From contig JACGCK010000020.1 of the NCBI GenBank assembly GCA_014925825.1, positions 248,001 through 312,000 on the forward strand: a stretch of DNA of 64,000 nt, written 5' to 3'. The notes beneath the pieces are model-generated. The model did not search any database. It was given only the letters and a program-made list of their open reading frames with translations, and was not told where the DNA came from. The position numbers were made by a program, and so were the translations under genes. The stretch comes from Pholiota molesta. Taxonomy: Eukaryota > Basidiomycota > Agaricomycetes > Agaricales > Strophariaceae. Below are positions 24,244-36,686 of the stretch, piece by piece. How positions within the stretch are numbered: position 1 is the stretch's first letter; each line of letters opens with the position of its first letter.

Positions 24244-27200
24244 TTACAACGCCATCCGTTTCCTCCGATAATGAAGGACAAGTTCTATACTCTGTTTCCA
24301 GATGTACTGTCGGACAGCTGCAAGTGACATCCCCAAGGGTAAGAGCGTTTCGTTGCAGAGGATCTCGTATTCATCTTCTGCGCGTGGGCGATTTGCGCGA
24401 GGTTGGTCTAAATTATCAGAGAACGACCGCACAGAGCCCGTTTTCGATCCCGGGATAATCTTATCGAGCTTGTCTTGTACCTAAATTGGAGTTTTAGCGC
24501 AAAGCTCTGAGCCACAATAGATCATCACGTACATGATTGACGATTTTTCGAACACGGAGATAACGGCTGGCCGTTAGCTTGGATTGAGCACTGTGGAGAA
24601 AATTGGGGGTTGAGCATGGACTAAATGTGACCTCAAGTGAAAAAGAACACACGTGTTCAACAGTTCAGGCAGAGGTTCGACGTCAGGATCCTTGTTCCAC
24701 GGCATGAGCACGAAGCTCATCTTCGCAAGAGGCGCGGTCGGCGGTATTTGGTTCAGCAACAGGTATTCAAGGAGCCACATAGGCATAGCGGCTTCCAGAC
24801 TTTCGAGGTCGTATTGCGTAGACATCACCGTCCCTCGATAGATGGTGGTATAGCTTGGCTGAGCCTCCGTGGAGATCAACACTGTGGTATTAGGAGGCAG
24901 GCGGTATAAAGGCGCGTCGACGGAGGACGGAGGCTCCAAAGGACCTGCAAGAAGCAGCTGCAGGGGCGTTTTTGCAACTTCCACATGAGACGTTCCCTAA
25001 ATGACAAAATGAGTACTCGCGACCAATGCGCCGAGCAACAACACGCACCTCTGGTATTGGGGTCTCAGTGCTGGGAGTAGCCGGCACCGCGGAGTTCAGT
25101 GTATCGCTCACGAGTCGTTTGGGGGTCTTTCCAAAGTTCTTGAGTCGTCCAATCAGCCCACTGGGTGTACTGGGGGTCTGCGGCTCGGTTTTATTGGGCC
25201 CAGTCCATCCAGAGAAATCGTCCGGGGAGCTAGGAAGAGCGCCCTGCGCCGACTGGTGGCGGGTGCGGCCAGCGAAGTAGTCCTCTTTCGACAGAGGCGT
25301 CGCGAGGCCAGGCGTCACTCCGCCATCGAGAGTGCCGGACCGTGCGCGCTGGTGCAGGCCTGGCGTTGCCGTCGCGTCAGACGCGGCCGCGGGCGATTGC
25401 GGTATCGACGGGAGGATCGTCAGGCTCTCCCTCGGTTGTAGGTGCAGGGGAATGAGGGGCGTAAGCAGAGGCGACGAGCGCGCAGTGGCTGACACGGTTG
25501 GGGAAACCGCGGGTACCATCGTTGGGGACCACACCACCGTGGTGCTGCCGGAAGGGCGTCTGGATGGGTGTCTATGCGATTCGGACGAGGTAGGCGATCC
25601 GACGCGACCTTTTTGGTCCAGCGCATCGTGACTCGAGGTGCGACCTAATTTTGGGGGCAGTGAGCCGTCTTTGTGCAGACGCAGCTCCTCTTTGATGAAC
25701 CCAATGAATAAATTTCGCAGTACCCATTTACCAATATTCACTGGAACAATATCAGCAACCAATGCTTGAACGCAAAGCAGAAAAGGCTCACATTTCGACT
25801 CGTCATTGAAGTTCCGATCGTTTGCGAACCCAACTTCGTCCGCATACACCTCAGCGTCGAAGCATCGTTCGGTGAGATGAATGGTCAGCACGCCGGCTTT
25901 CGTGTCCGCATTGCACCACGTCGCCACAACCGCTTCGCCCTCGATCCGCTCGCGCACGGCCTCCAGCGCCTCGCGCGGGCTGTGTTCCCGCTCGCCGCTC
26001 CCGCACGCAGTGCTCCCTGGATGGCTCGCCGCCGCAACGACCTCCGCGGGGTATCTCCCCACACAAAGCCCGCGAATGATGTCCCACACCGCGACTTCGC
26101 CGGCCGTGTCTACGGTCAGCGCGTACGTCCTATCGTTGAGGATCACCGAGCGCACAAAACCGTGGTCGCCCTGAATGACATCATCGGGCTCCGTGCAGAA
26201 TGGGAGCGCATCCGCCGCGAGTTCGCGCTCCTCAAACATGGCGCGGGCGGTGTTGTTCGCCATGATTGTTTCCTCCGTACGCGAGCTCTGGATAGGGTTG
26301 GAGATAGAGGAAGAATGGAAGAGAGGTTGTTGGGGTGATCGGGCGTTATGACGAGGAACGGACATGACAGAGGCAGCGGAATACAGCGTCGCTACTTCTG
26401 GATCGCGGGCGCGAGTAGAACTGTACGATGCGAACGGATCGTTGGGCGAGACGAGCTTGATGAGACTATCATATGAGATCCCGTTCAGCTTCATGTCATC
26501 GCGGTCGCGCCAGTGCTCCGAAGTGATGGAGTGCACGGAGGGGGCAAAAGACATTCTCCGCGAGTGGCCATGTCCCGTCGACGGGCGTGTACTTGGCTCG
26601 GAAGGCGAGTCCGCAGAGAGTAACGGACGCTTCTTAAAGCCAGGCGAACTTGTGGGAGAGAGGCGATCGCCGTCTTGATCCAGCGCGGGCGCATGCGCAT
26701 GCACGCGTGTGGCCCGGCGCTGTGGAATGTTCCAGCGCTTGATCGTGGAGGTGCCAGTGGCCGTCCAGAGAAGGTTGTCGTCCATGGCGACGATTTTGTT
26801 GATCCCCTCAGCAGAGGGTCTTGCTTGGTCCGCAGATTCATTGCATAGTAGCAGACATTCGCCGTCTGAGATGTCTGCGCAGTCTTCGACATCAATGCGA
26901 CAGACAAGCCCAGACCTATCTCCCGAATAGAATACCTCCAATGAGGGATGATCGGAAAAGAGGGACCAGACCGAGTCTGTATGATGAGTGAACGTATGCA
27001 AACACCTTTGAGAAGCCAACGACCAGAGTTTCACAGATGCTGACAGGAGGAATGTCAGTTTAAAAAAGAACACGAAGCCCATTAACTCATACCGTCCGCT
27101 GAACCTGTCAACAACTAATGAAGGAGTGTAAGCGAAGATCCGTATTATCATGCGAGGAAAACAAGCCTACATATTTCGAGTCTTCAGAGATCAAGATGGC

Positions 27201-28408
27201 GCGTATATTATCTGTGTGACCAACGAGTTTTCCTGCGCGGAAGTTCAGCCATGACGACGTAAATTCACCCATTGTGCGGTTCACCAACCTGTGCGTCGTC
27301 CCGTGCGCGGGTCCCACAAACGAACTACGCGCTCGGGCGATCCAGATACAATAGTTCGCCCAAATGGGTCCGCCGCGATGGCATACACTGAGGATTTGGG
27401 CGCCAGAGCATCTGGGGGATTCAAAGTAACAAGGGGATCGGTGGACGTGCGATGCAAATCCCAAAGCTTTATGGTTCGGTCAAAAGAGCCAGAGGCAACC
27501 CAGTTCTGTTCACGGCTGTGAATATATTAAAGCCGATCGTGCACCCAATGCCACTGCTAACGCACCAATGGGCCAAGCACCGGACGTAGTCGCTGTGGGA
27601 GCCGATGGTAGATGAGTCTGTCGGTGTGTTTGCGTGAGGGCTCCATGCTTTGACTGTTCCATCGGACGATGCAGAGACAACTTCGCATGAAAGTCAGAAA
27701 CAAGTCTGGACGACACACATCAGGGTATTCACCTGTCTGGTTGTAATTGCAAAGAAGGATATCGTTGATCCAGTCTGTATGAGCTTGCGCGGACTGCCTG
27801 AACTGTGTTCGCTGAAAGGGCTATCAGCAGGTGCGGACACGTAAACGAGTTTTGCTACACACTGTCCCTGGCTGGAATGCACTCATATCCGTCTCCCACT
27901 GTCGTTCATAAGGTATTTCAGAAGCCAAGCTGGTCGGCCGCCGTCTGGCGGTAACATCTCCAAGGACGTCGCCGTCACTGACAAGCCGTTCTTCTGCATC
28001 GTCTGTTTCTTCATCTAGGCCCTCGTCGTCCCACCCCGTCATGACCTCCCATCTTCCCCGCCGCCTTGCTTCGTTCTTGCCGTCCGCGCCCTTCCTCTTC
28101 TTCATGCGGGCCCCAAGGTCCCAAGACATAATCAATCCATCCCGACCTCCCGAATATAGGATTCCCTCTGGTGCACTTCGCCCTACGAGTTGTGTCGAGA
28201 CGTCCAGGGCCAGCGCAGCCACTCCCAGACGATGTCGGGGGTGTCTGGGTGTCTGTGATCCCTCCGCCTTGTCATCAGACTGATATGGTACTAAAAGAGG
28301 GCCGGTTGCGCCTAACCGCGAAACGCCATGAGGGGGGAGTTGGAGACGAGGTACAGGTTCGAGCGGCGAAGGAATAATGTACGAGACACGTCTTCGGGCT
28401 TGAGCCAT
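24244..28408 (-). CDS. WDR48: WDR48/UAF1-type WD40 protein with C-terminal DUF3337
   Basis: Multi-exon minus-strand gene from ATG 28408 ([20 protein letters not shown]) to TAA 24244. WD repeats are readable in order: [109 protein letters not shown], then after a long Ser-rich insert a further repeat ([16 protein letters not shown]). The C-terminal third (LPEL...[18 protein letters not shown], then [18 protein letters not shown]) is the SUMO-like DUF3337 tail. The family activates USP1/USP12/USP46-type deubiquitinases; the fungal partner is inferred. A UCH-family enzyme is encoded 17.6 kb away. Confidence 0.88.
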
Positions 28409-28775
28409 GTCGTTCAGTATCGCTGGATGTGACAAACCATGGAATAGTCGCTGCTGATGCTGATGACCGTCACAAATGGCAAGTACGTCGGGTGTGCCTG
28501 ACTGAGTGTTCGGCGGCTTTATAAACGTAGCGTATTAAGGGTAGAGCGTATCTGATAAGACAATTTTGTGTTGCAAAGAAAGGACTTCATGCTTGGATTC
28601 TCATTTTCAGTATTCAGTACATAAGTACTAGCAGCATTCATATAGTAGCCCACCATACTCAATTATCGACCTTGATTTTGATCTGTATATTCCAAGTTCA
28701 CCTCACATCAAATAATTGATCCTTATTGGCTCTGAATTGGCTAATCTTCATAGCGTTGAAATTCAATATATATTC
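28409..28775. promoter_or_regulatory. Upstream region of the WDR48-type gene
   Basis: About 370 bp between the WDR48 start and the left 22-bp direct repeat. It probably holds the promoter of the minus-strand gene and, before the insertion, part of a shared region with the divergent P450. No specific element is claimed. Confidence 0.35.
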
Positions 28776-28797
28776 AATGATTGTAGGTCAGGCTAAT
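28776..28797 (+). repeat. 22-bp direct repeat, left copy
   Basis: The 22 bases beginning AATGATTGTAGGTCAGG are identical to 42895-42916. The two copies bracket the 14.1 kb mobile-DNA block and could be a target-site duplication. Confidence 0.8.
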
Positions 28798-28819
28798 GTA
28801 TACCTCGGCAAAAAGAGCC

Positions 28820-29132
28820 CTGTTAAGATCCCATACAATCGTCGCAAACGTAGGGTAAGTGATGCTTTATCACACTGTCATAAAACACCATAGAATCCTC
28901 GGAACACTTCTTACGTTTGCAAGGCAGTTCTGTAATAGAATCCATTAGAATGCAAAGTGATCATTATAAGGGTTTTCTGAGCTGGAATCCTACGTGAGGA
29001 ATTTGAGAGTTACAAGTCCTTGGAAAGCTGCGAAAACTTTACACATAAATTCCATTGTATTCTCTATCTTGTAGCCGTACAATCCCATGCAATGCTGTAA
29101 AATAAAATTGAATGAAATGTGTGAAATACTTC
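28820..29132 (+). repeat. Dispersed repeat X, copy 1 (interrupted)
   Basis: Matches 50357-50680 over more than 300 bases with scattered substitutions, in the same orientation. It starts at TGTTAAGATCCCATACAAT (TGCTAAG in the other copy). The short continuation TTGGTCTATAATTTCC lies at 32314-32330, after an insertion. There is no coding potential. It is a decayed transposon piece of unknown class. Confidence 0.8.
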
Positions 29133-32100
29133 ATCAGGAAAAACACTTATGGCCACAAGGTACTTTAGGTACTTTAGGGTGCCCTGGGGTGCCCTAGGGC
29201 AGCCAGGGCATCAGGGCAACTGGGGAGCTTTGCGCGCACTGGGGAAGAAGTCACTTTGTTCATTGTTCCCAGGGCAGTCTGGGATCATCCTAGGTTGATC
29301 CCAGGGCATCTTAGGACTATATTTGCAAACCTTAGGAGGCTTTAAATTGTCTTGAAATTTCAGAAAGAGCAATGGTTTACTTTAGGCTCACTTCTAAAGA
29401 TCTTGAATTGCACTAGGGAAAGGCAGTTTGTTTGTAAAAATATTATATTTAGCACATAACTACAACAACATAGACTATAAAATGAAGTACATATGCTACT
29501 AGTAATTTACTGCTACCTAAAAAGTCATTGTCCGCGTCATCTGCGTCCGTCCGCATCATCCGCCTCCACGTTGTCGTTCTCCGCCCCCGCATCGTCGTCG
29601 TCTACCAGTGTCGTCGTCATCGCCGTCATCTGTGGTCTCCCGCATCGGCACCGTCCATGTCTCGTGCGTGTCGCCGCCATAGTCGTTCGTATCATCGGTG
29701 TCAGCTTTTGTCATCGCTGTGGTCGTCCATGGGTTGTCTCAGCAGCATCGTCCTCTGTGCCATCGCTGCGGTCTTCTGTGGTTCGCCGTCCTTGTGCTCA
29801 CGTCCTGGTGTAGCGTTCCCAGCTACTGGCGTCGTTTGGGGGTGTGCGTAAGCGGCGCAATATGGTGGACAATACATGTCTCACCTGGAAGGGAACATTG
29901 TTGGGGAAATGTTCTAGGGCCTCATTGCTGTTCTATTAGATCGGCTGCTTGCTGACATGGCAGAAGCCCGTGGTGGTCGTGATAAGCCGCTGGGTGGCTG
30001 TTGCGAGTGAATGACCGAGGGGTGAAGGAGCGTGTCTTCTGCGTTGCCGTCGTCCGCCCGCGTGGTCCATCCGCGACTCGCCCGTCTGCGTCGTTGTCCA
30101 TGCCGCCGTCGTACACGCTGCATGTACGTCCACGTCAGCACCTGCAGTGTCATCTGTGCTGGGGTCTGACCTAGGTGGGGATCCGCAGGACCAGTCTGCT
30201 ACCTGCTGACGTGGCAGAAGCCTGGGGTGCGTGCGGTGCGCGGGGCGGTCGTGGTGAGCCGCTAGGTGGCCGTGCGCCGTTGTCTTCGGCCACGTCTGGC
30301 GCCGGGACTTGACGGCGACACGGCGGGGCTCAGCAGCCGTTAGTGGCGAGCTGACATTGGGCGGCAGAGGGGTTAGTGGGAAATGATGGACAGGCGGGTG
30401 CACCTCACCTGCTCTCGCCCGCCGTCGTTGAGCCCGTGCTGGGATCGTTGTTCGCTTCATGGCACTGAGGGCACCGTGCTGTCCGCAAAGGCTGTTGAAC
30501 GGGTGAGAACGGTTAGGATGGGATGGCGGGGACGTACTGCGGCGCACCTCATGGATCTCCTGCTGCTCAGGTCTTCCCTTCCTTATCCAGCCCTCTCGGT
30601 CCTTCTTCGTCGAGTGCGTTTCTTGTGGGCGATAGCGAGGAGTGGCGGGCGGGCGACGCGTACAAAGAGTGGCAGGACCCAGGTGGTTGATGTTGAAAGT
30701 TGAACTTCAACATTTCAACGTTGCAGTTCAAACGGTCATCACGTGCTTGCGTGGGCGTTTGCTCGCGTGACTGGTTTCAACTTCAACCAGTCAATCCAAA
30801 CACGACGCGTCGACGCGTCTCGCACGCGTCTCTTTGTTTAGATCGACGGTGGGAGAACGGATCCAAGCTGGATCCGTTCTCCCACGTTGCAACACTCCTC
30901 CGTCCCGTCCTCCATCTCAAATCTTTCGCCCCTCCTTTGGCTTTCGTCGCGCGTCTCGGCAAACGCCGAGCCGTCCATCATCCGTATCCGGACGATCCTG
31001 CGTTTCTCTCTCAACTACCAGCACCATCCACGCCACGCCACCAGCTGTCAAGCTGTCACGACATCGACGAGATTTGGGGACTGAAAGGCCAAAGGGAAGA
31101 CCCGGGAAGCGGGAGATCCAACAGGTGCGCCCGAGTTGGGCCCCTTTCCCTTTCGCCCACTGACACCTCCTCTGCCAGGCTTGACTGACAAGGACGTCAG
31201 TTGGTACACCAATAGCACCGACAGCGGCGCGAGCCATAGCGGTCAACACCACAACCACCACGTCTGCCATCAACAGTGCGACATCGCGCGTGATGGGCTC
31301 AAGCACCCCGTCGTGCGGCGTGCATAACCCAACGACAGGCACGGTTGATGGCACCCGAGCTCGAACACGTCGACGCCGCGGGAGCTCATGACTCATGATG
31401 CGCGCCAGTGTTGTCCGCTGCCACGACGGGGCAACAGGTATGCTGACGATGGACCGCCGCACGTTTGGACGGCCGCGACCATAGTGACAGCGGCGGCTCA
31501 CGCATGCCCAGCAGCACGATACGTGCCGCGCTCTCTTGCGTGCATGTTCGTCCGTGAACGTTGTAGGAGCTCGACGCCGTGCACATCCATCAACGGAAGA
31601 TCCGTGTGCGTCGACGCCGCGGGAGCTCGAGCACGTCGACACGTCTTCGCCGAGCCTTGGCCGCGCTTCTCGACTGCGACTGCGAGCATGATATTGACCA
31701 GGCCGCGGGCCATAATCGCGATGGTCAATTGGGAATGCGACCCATGCAGCGGATGCACCACGGAGAATGGGTATTGACTGTGGGCAGCTGTGCAGTGAGC
31801 CCAACACCGAACTGTCTACGTGTACAAAGCGAGCTGCATGTATTGCAGCCTCTGCGGCAGGTAGACGCTGAGGTGGGCTCGGTGCTGCAGTCAAGCTGGA
31901 GCTTGATGCACCAAGAGGTCACCACTGCAGGAGCTCAATACTGCTCCGGCAGTCCCAACACCATACTGTACTAGCTTAGACTTGAAGTATTACTTATTAT
32001 ATTATTGTTAGTCTATATTTCATTGGCCTGTAAATTCAATTCACTCTAGGGGATAAATGGTAATCCAAATAATTAGCATGATTCAAAGAGCCTTGATTAG

Positions 32101-32313
32101 CCTTGAAACATGTGCAGAATTTAAAGAGCCTTGAATAGCCTTGAAACATGCGTAGAATTTAAAGAGCCTTGAATAGCCTTGGAACACGCCCAGGACAATC
32201 CAGGGCATTCTAGGGTGCCTACAGTGCCCTGAGCTCCCAAAATAGCCTTGTGACATGTTACCATCAAGCGACTGTCCTAAAGCTAGCCGGGATCAAAAGT
32301 GTTTTTCCTGATG
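29133..32313. mobile_element. 3.18 kb element with 17-bp terminal inverted repeats
   Basis: Perfect terminal inverted repeats CATCAGGAAAAACACTT at 29133-29149 and 32297-32313. The element interrupts dispersed repeat X, whose copy at 50357 gives the uninterrupted sequence; the comparison indicates a 2-bp TT target duplication. Subterminal CCAGGGCA/GGGTGCCCTGGG-type repeats lie near the left end, and AGCCTTGAATAGCCTTG repeats near the right end. The GC-rich middle (29500-31970) has long open frames on several strands without any recognisable protein, so it is probably non-autonomous. A short target duplication would fit a CACTA-like group, but the termini are not CACTA. Confidence 0.75.
30849..30885. 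repeat. Perfect 16-bp hairpin
   Basis: The arms GTGGGAGAACGGATCC and its complement flank a 5-base loop AAGCT. It lies inside the 3.18 kb element, close to a 16-bp perfect palindrome at 30804-30819 (GACGCGTCGACGCGTC). Confidence 0.9.
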
Positions 32314-32941
32314 TTGGTCTATAATTTCCATCGCCTTTCCCAAAATGGAGTGGTTGTAATATGCTAGAAAGCAGCGCATGTGGGCCAAGCCCTACAAATT
32401 CAAGATCCCATAAACCCAATTGGAATTCAATAAAATTCATCTCCTAAGATTGTGGTACTTTGGGAAGGTTTGTATTGGAGTTGTAACTACCCTCGTAATC
32501 AACATCGTAATGGTATTGAAATAATTCTAATATTCTTGTATGGGTACACAATATTTCTGAGGCATCTAGAACCGGTAACCGGTATTATAATCGTAGCTAC
32601 ATTACAAGACGGTTGAAAGTTTCTATCATGGTTTTCGGATACTTGCATACAACATACTTATACTCGCCGGGCTGAATTCCATTATGTGTGGATTATATTT
32701 AGGCGAACCATGTATTAAAACTTCTTTTTTGCTGACACTCATCATTTGTTCATCGCGCTGGAATTTCAGGAAATGATATCCACTGGGACAAATTATGGCG
32801 GAATTGTCCGCCGGAATTTCCGGCGGACAGATTGTCAGTTCACGTGTCGTGACCTCTGTGACCGTCGGGATTTGATGCGCCCTGCGGCATGTCGACCCTA
32901 GTTGTACATGAGTGGCATGGTCCTTTCCAGCGTTAGCGCTC

Positions 32942-33037
32942 GTCAAGCGCTTGTGCACGCTTGTGCCCACAGCCGCGGCATGTCGGCCTGTCAAGCGCTT
33001 GTGCACGCTTGTGCCCACAGCTGCGGCATGTCAGCCC
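32942..33037 (+). repeat. 48-bp subterminal tandem repeat, left KDZ end
   Basis: Two near-identical 48-bp units starting GTCAAGCGCTTGTGCACGCT. A related GCGGCATGTCxxCCCTAGTTG block occurs before (32884) and after (33025), about 141 bp apart. Such subterminal repeats are typical transposase-binding regions, which is inference here. Confidence 0.8.
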
Positions 33038-33219
33038 TAGTTGTATATGAGTGGCAGTGACTGTGTGGCCACTGGCACGGTGCACTTCCAGTATTAGCGC
33101 TTGTTGAGCACTTGTCGAGCACTTGCGCATGCTTCTGCGCATTACTGGTTGCTTGCCAGATTCTGTATATAAAGACCTGTATGTAGAGTTGGACCTTGGA
33201 AATCAAGTTGTTTTACGCT

Positions 33220-35380
33220 ATGAATGCTCCTCCAAACCACCCTCCTGATCCCTCTTTAAATCTTCTTCAACTCTGTCCTGGCTATGTTGGTAAACCGTGC
33301 GGACAACGCATGTCACCATTGCGTGTATACCTTGGTCATGGGACACCTAGTGCAAAGCACAAACGTGGTTCTTTAGTTCAAGTTGTATGTCTTTTTCTAA
33401 TCTCATCAGTTACTTAAAGAAGCTTATTAAATTCGACAGTGCAACTTTTGCCATCGGCCAGAGTTTCATACCGTTCCGTACAAGTTTGACGATGCTGAAC
33501 GACTTTTGAAACACATTATCTACCCTGGTGATCCCTCAGGATTACCCTGTGATCTCCGACCCCCTACCCCACCTGTGGCCACTCCTTCACCTCCTAGACG
33601 CCCTCCACTTCCTACTCTTCCTGTTGTCTCTACACAGAGTGAAGGCAAGGTCTATTGTGGCCCTGAATGTAAAACACTTGCTGGCACTCTCACCGTTGGA
33701 AGCAAGACTTGCATTGAACACAAATGTAGCAAGTGTTGTTCTAAAGCGTCTCACCAGGCAGAAACCAGTGGGATAGCAAGGAGTCAGTGCAAGGCACACA
33801 AACAGCCCGAAATCCAGGCAGCCTACCGGACGATGCTCCAAGCTCAAGGAAATCCGAGTCCACCTTCCCAGCCACTGTCAGTGACTACCGAGCCAACTAT
33901 GTCGCTCTCTCAGCCAGTTTTCAATGCACCTGTCCCAACACATCCAGCCCAGCCTCCAGCGACACAGCGCCCAGCTCGACCACTTCCTGATCCTGGCAGA
34001 ACTATACCGCTTGCACGTCCAATGGGGGGAGCATGGGCCCAGAGATACGATGGTGTCATACACAAACAAATCTCTGAAAATGACTTGAAATCAGAGACGA
34101 AGGAAATTGAAGACAGGATAAAGAAAACCTGCACCCTTGTTGTCTATCATACGGTATGATTACAGTTCATCCATAGTTAAACTATGCTAACTACTGCCAT
34201 TTTTTAGGAAGGAGAGCAACCATTTCGGCGTGATCATTATATTCCCACTTTTCCACATCTACGCCTCTCAACCTGCACGCGGTTGATACAGGAGCTTGAC
34301 CTTACGCCCGATACATGGATCGATTTTTGGCATGCTCGTCAGTGGATGACTGTTGATATCAACACTGTACTTTCAGTTGATAAATGTCCTCGGGTTCTTC
34401 TCAAGATCCGTCCCACTATTTGCAACAGCCTTAAGGATTGTCCTGGGCTTGACGGTGAACTCAAACTACAGTCAAAGATGCAATCAGCAAAGCGATCTGG
34501 TGCTGCTCTTGTATCTCCTATCACGAAAGTTCAGCGCAGTGAAAACCTGTCAAATGTTCACACTAATGCCATTCAGGCAGTCAATACTCCTGCCCTAGCA
34601 CATTCTCCAGCTCCGACTCCTGCTCTTGAACACGGTCCACTCCCTGCCTACAATCACACCAACTTTGCTGAATCATCGACATCTGGCCAGCCCAGGACTC
34701 AGAATTTAGCTGGCTCTGCCTTGTCTGACACATCTACCAAACCAAAGCAATGGCCTTTTGATTTCTACATCTTCCAAATCCACAATGGTCTCACCCAAAT
34801 GCAAACGATGTTGCCAAATCGACGAGTCAATCCGTATCAGAAGCAACAACGTCTTTCTTCTAAGGCTAAACAGAAGGCAAAGAGATTCTCTAGGGTTACT
34901 GTCAAAAAGGCCTTTCAATCAGCTTTTCCTGGAACCAGATTTGTCTCTACCACCTATTATGACCATTTGAAGATATGGTTTGCTCAGGACTTGAGTGTTC
35001 GAGAGTTGTTCATCGAATTGGGAGAGTCAGATCAAGCTACCTATCGTCATTTTCTGGATGCTCTCGACAAACCAGATACTACGAAAAAATCCGGCAAACG
35101 CTCTCGCCGTACTTCAACCTCTAGCAGCGGCAGCAACGATTCAGACTCCAGTTCTGGTGCTTCCAATGATTCAGACTCTAGTTCGAGTGCTTCTGCATCT
35201 GCCAGTGGAGACAATGAGCATCACTCAGGTGCTATGCCTGATCGTGCTGAATCACTGCCATTGAACAAGCCAGAACCCACGGAAAACAAGGTTTTTTTTG
35301 ACGACAATGAAGTTATCAATCTTACTTTAAACTCGGATGACAACCAGTTGAACAAGGAAGAACCCACGGAAAACCACTAG
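33220..35380 (+). CDS. Cysteine-cluster accessory protein of the KDZ element
   Basis: Three exons: 33220-33384, 33440-34153, 34208-35380, with canonical borders. The N-terminus has a possible GRF-like zinc site (GKPCGQRM...VCNFCHRPEFH). A cysteine cluster follows, CGPECKTLAG...CIEHKCSKCCSKAS...CKAH. After a Pro-rich linker comes a block starting CTLVVYHTEGEQPFRRDHYI and a helical domain (KKAFQSAFPGTRFVSTTYYD). The tail is Ser/Asp-rich with a short duplication (LNKPEPTEN, LNKEEPTEN). I have seen the same order in agaricomycete hypothetical proteins, some fused to kinases. The gene converges on the transposase, and its stop lies 28 bp before the large inverted repeat. Function is unknown. Confidence 0.7.
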
Positions 35381-35408
35381 TGTCTGGTGATATCATGCAT
35401 GAGATCAT

Positions 35409-36686
35409 GGTAGTTCACCAGGAAAGAAGTTGCATCCAGCCTGGTAACTCAGCTCGCACAGCCACCCCACCTAGCTGGGATTGAATTTGTCCACTCTAGG
35501 CAGGTGGTCTGTGCTGGTCACTGGGGGCGGTGATGGTGATCACTGGGGGCTGTGCACTTGCTCACCATGCTCAACAGTGCCCAGCACTCCTCGTCGCTGT
35601 TGTCAGGGTCATCCCAAAGTGGAAATACCAAAAATAACATTTTTCCACTATTGGTGGGATTGCAGCTGGGCAGCTGGTCCACTCTGTTTGGGGCCCTTTG
35701 GGACCGTTTTATATCGATAGATGCGGATTTTGAGTCTGAATACAACCGTGAAATTTTCATATTAATAGCTGCAATGGTTGACGCGCTAGACGCGAATTAC
35801 TGATGGCGTAAAATTAGCGCCCACAAAGAATATTGTTTTCCTCCGCAACCGCGGGGTCGTTTCGCATGATCTTAGGTTGTATCTAGAGGTATTAAACGTG
35901 CGCTTCGAACGCGTCCATGATCGTAATTTTACGTCCCTTCCTTGCTCCGTAAAACGGCCCGCATAAAATTACGCTCGCACCGCTTTAGCGCCAGCTACGC
36001 ATTGAATATCCGCGCGCATATTATATCATAAAATAGGTTGATATCACACCTTTCCAACGGTATTTTATTCGTTTAAATTGGAACATTCTACGCGGTGTTA
36101 TTCACGAAATGGTTGTTTATTTATAGCAGGGGAACCACAAATCGCCTCAGCGAGCGCTTAGGTGCGTTGCCATCTGCTAAATTTATTGGATTTAATGACA
36201 CATCGACTTTGGGGATCAGATGCCGGGAAGGTACTGAAGCAGATGCTGGGCTGGCATGGATATTGGCTGGCTGGCTGGCATGATTCTATATTTAGTATTC
36301 GGGCCGAGCACGTGTCTGTTGGCTGCATGCCCGGTATATGCACCTGGGTTGGCTCGCTCAATATTGGGCGCTTAGGCGCCATAATATACAGAAAGATTCA
36401 GAATTTTACAATGATCTCGAATCTAAAATTTTCATATTAATAGCTGCACTCGTTAGGGCGCTAGAAGCGAATTACTGATGGCGCTTAAAATGCAGCCACA
36501 AAAGATGGCTTGTTTCTCCTAAACCGCTGTTCCGTTTTGCATAATTTAAATTGCAATATATAGATATTAATAAGACCTTTCCATCGCGATACTGATCATA
36601 ATTTTCCGTTCTTTACCCGGCCCATAAAACAGCCCGCGCTATTTTGCACTCCTACATTAATAGCACGGGCTACGGGTTGAATATCC
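35409..36686 (+). repeat. Large inverted repeat, left arm (1278 bp)
   Basis: The arm is nearly identical to the reverse complement of 38752-40028. Open frames of 83 and 92 codons inside it reappear unchanged on the other strand of the right arm, so the arms are recent or kept alike. Within the arm, the stretches starting at 35752 and 36425 are related to each other about 673 bp apart, showing an internal modular repeat. Confidence 0.95.

Noticed and set aside
28820..29132. Repeat X as a solo LTR
   Set aside because: It starts with TG, but no CA end with matching 5-bp target duplications could be found at either copy.
30917..31894. 325-codon open frame on the minus strand and several overlapping long frames
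   Set aside because: The region is GC-rich inside a TIR element. Open frames exist on many strands at once and none has a domain, normal composition or splice pattern.
36162..36440. 92-codon frame conserved exactly at 38998-39276
   Set aside because: The identity comes from the inverted-repeat arms. The frame has no coding character and lies in AT-rich repeat modules.
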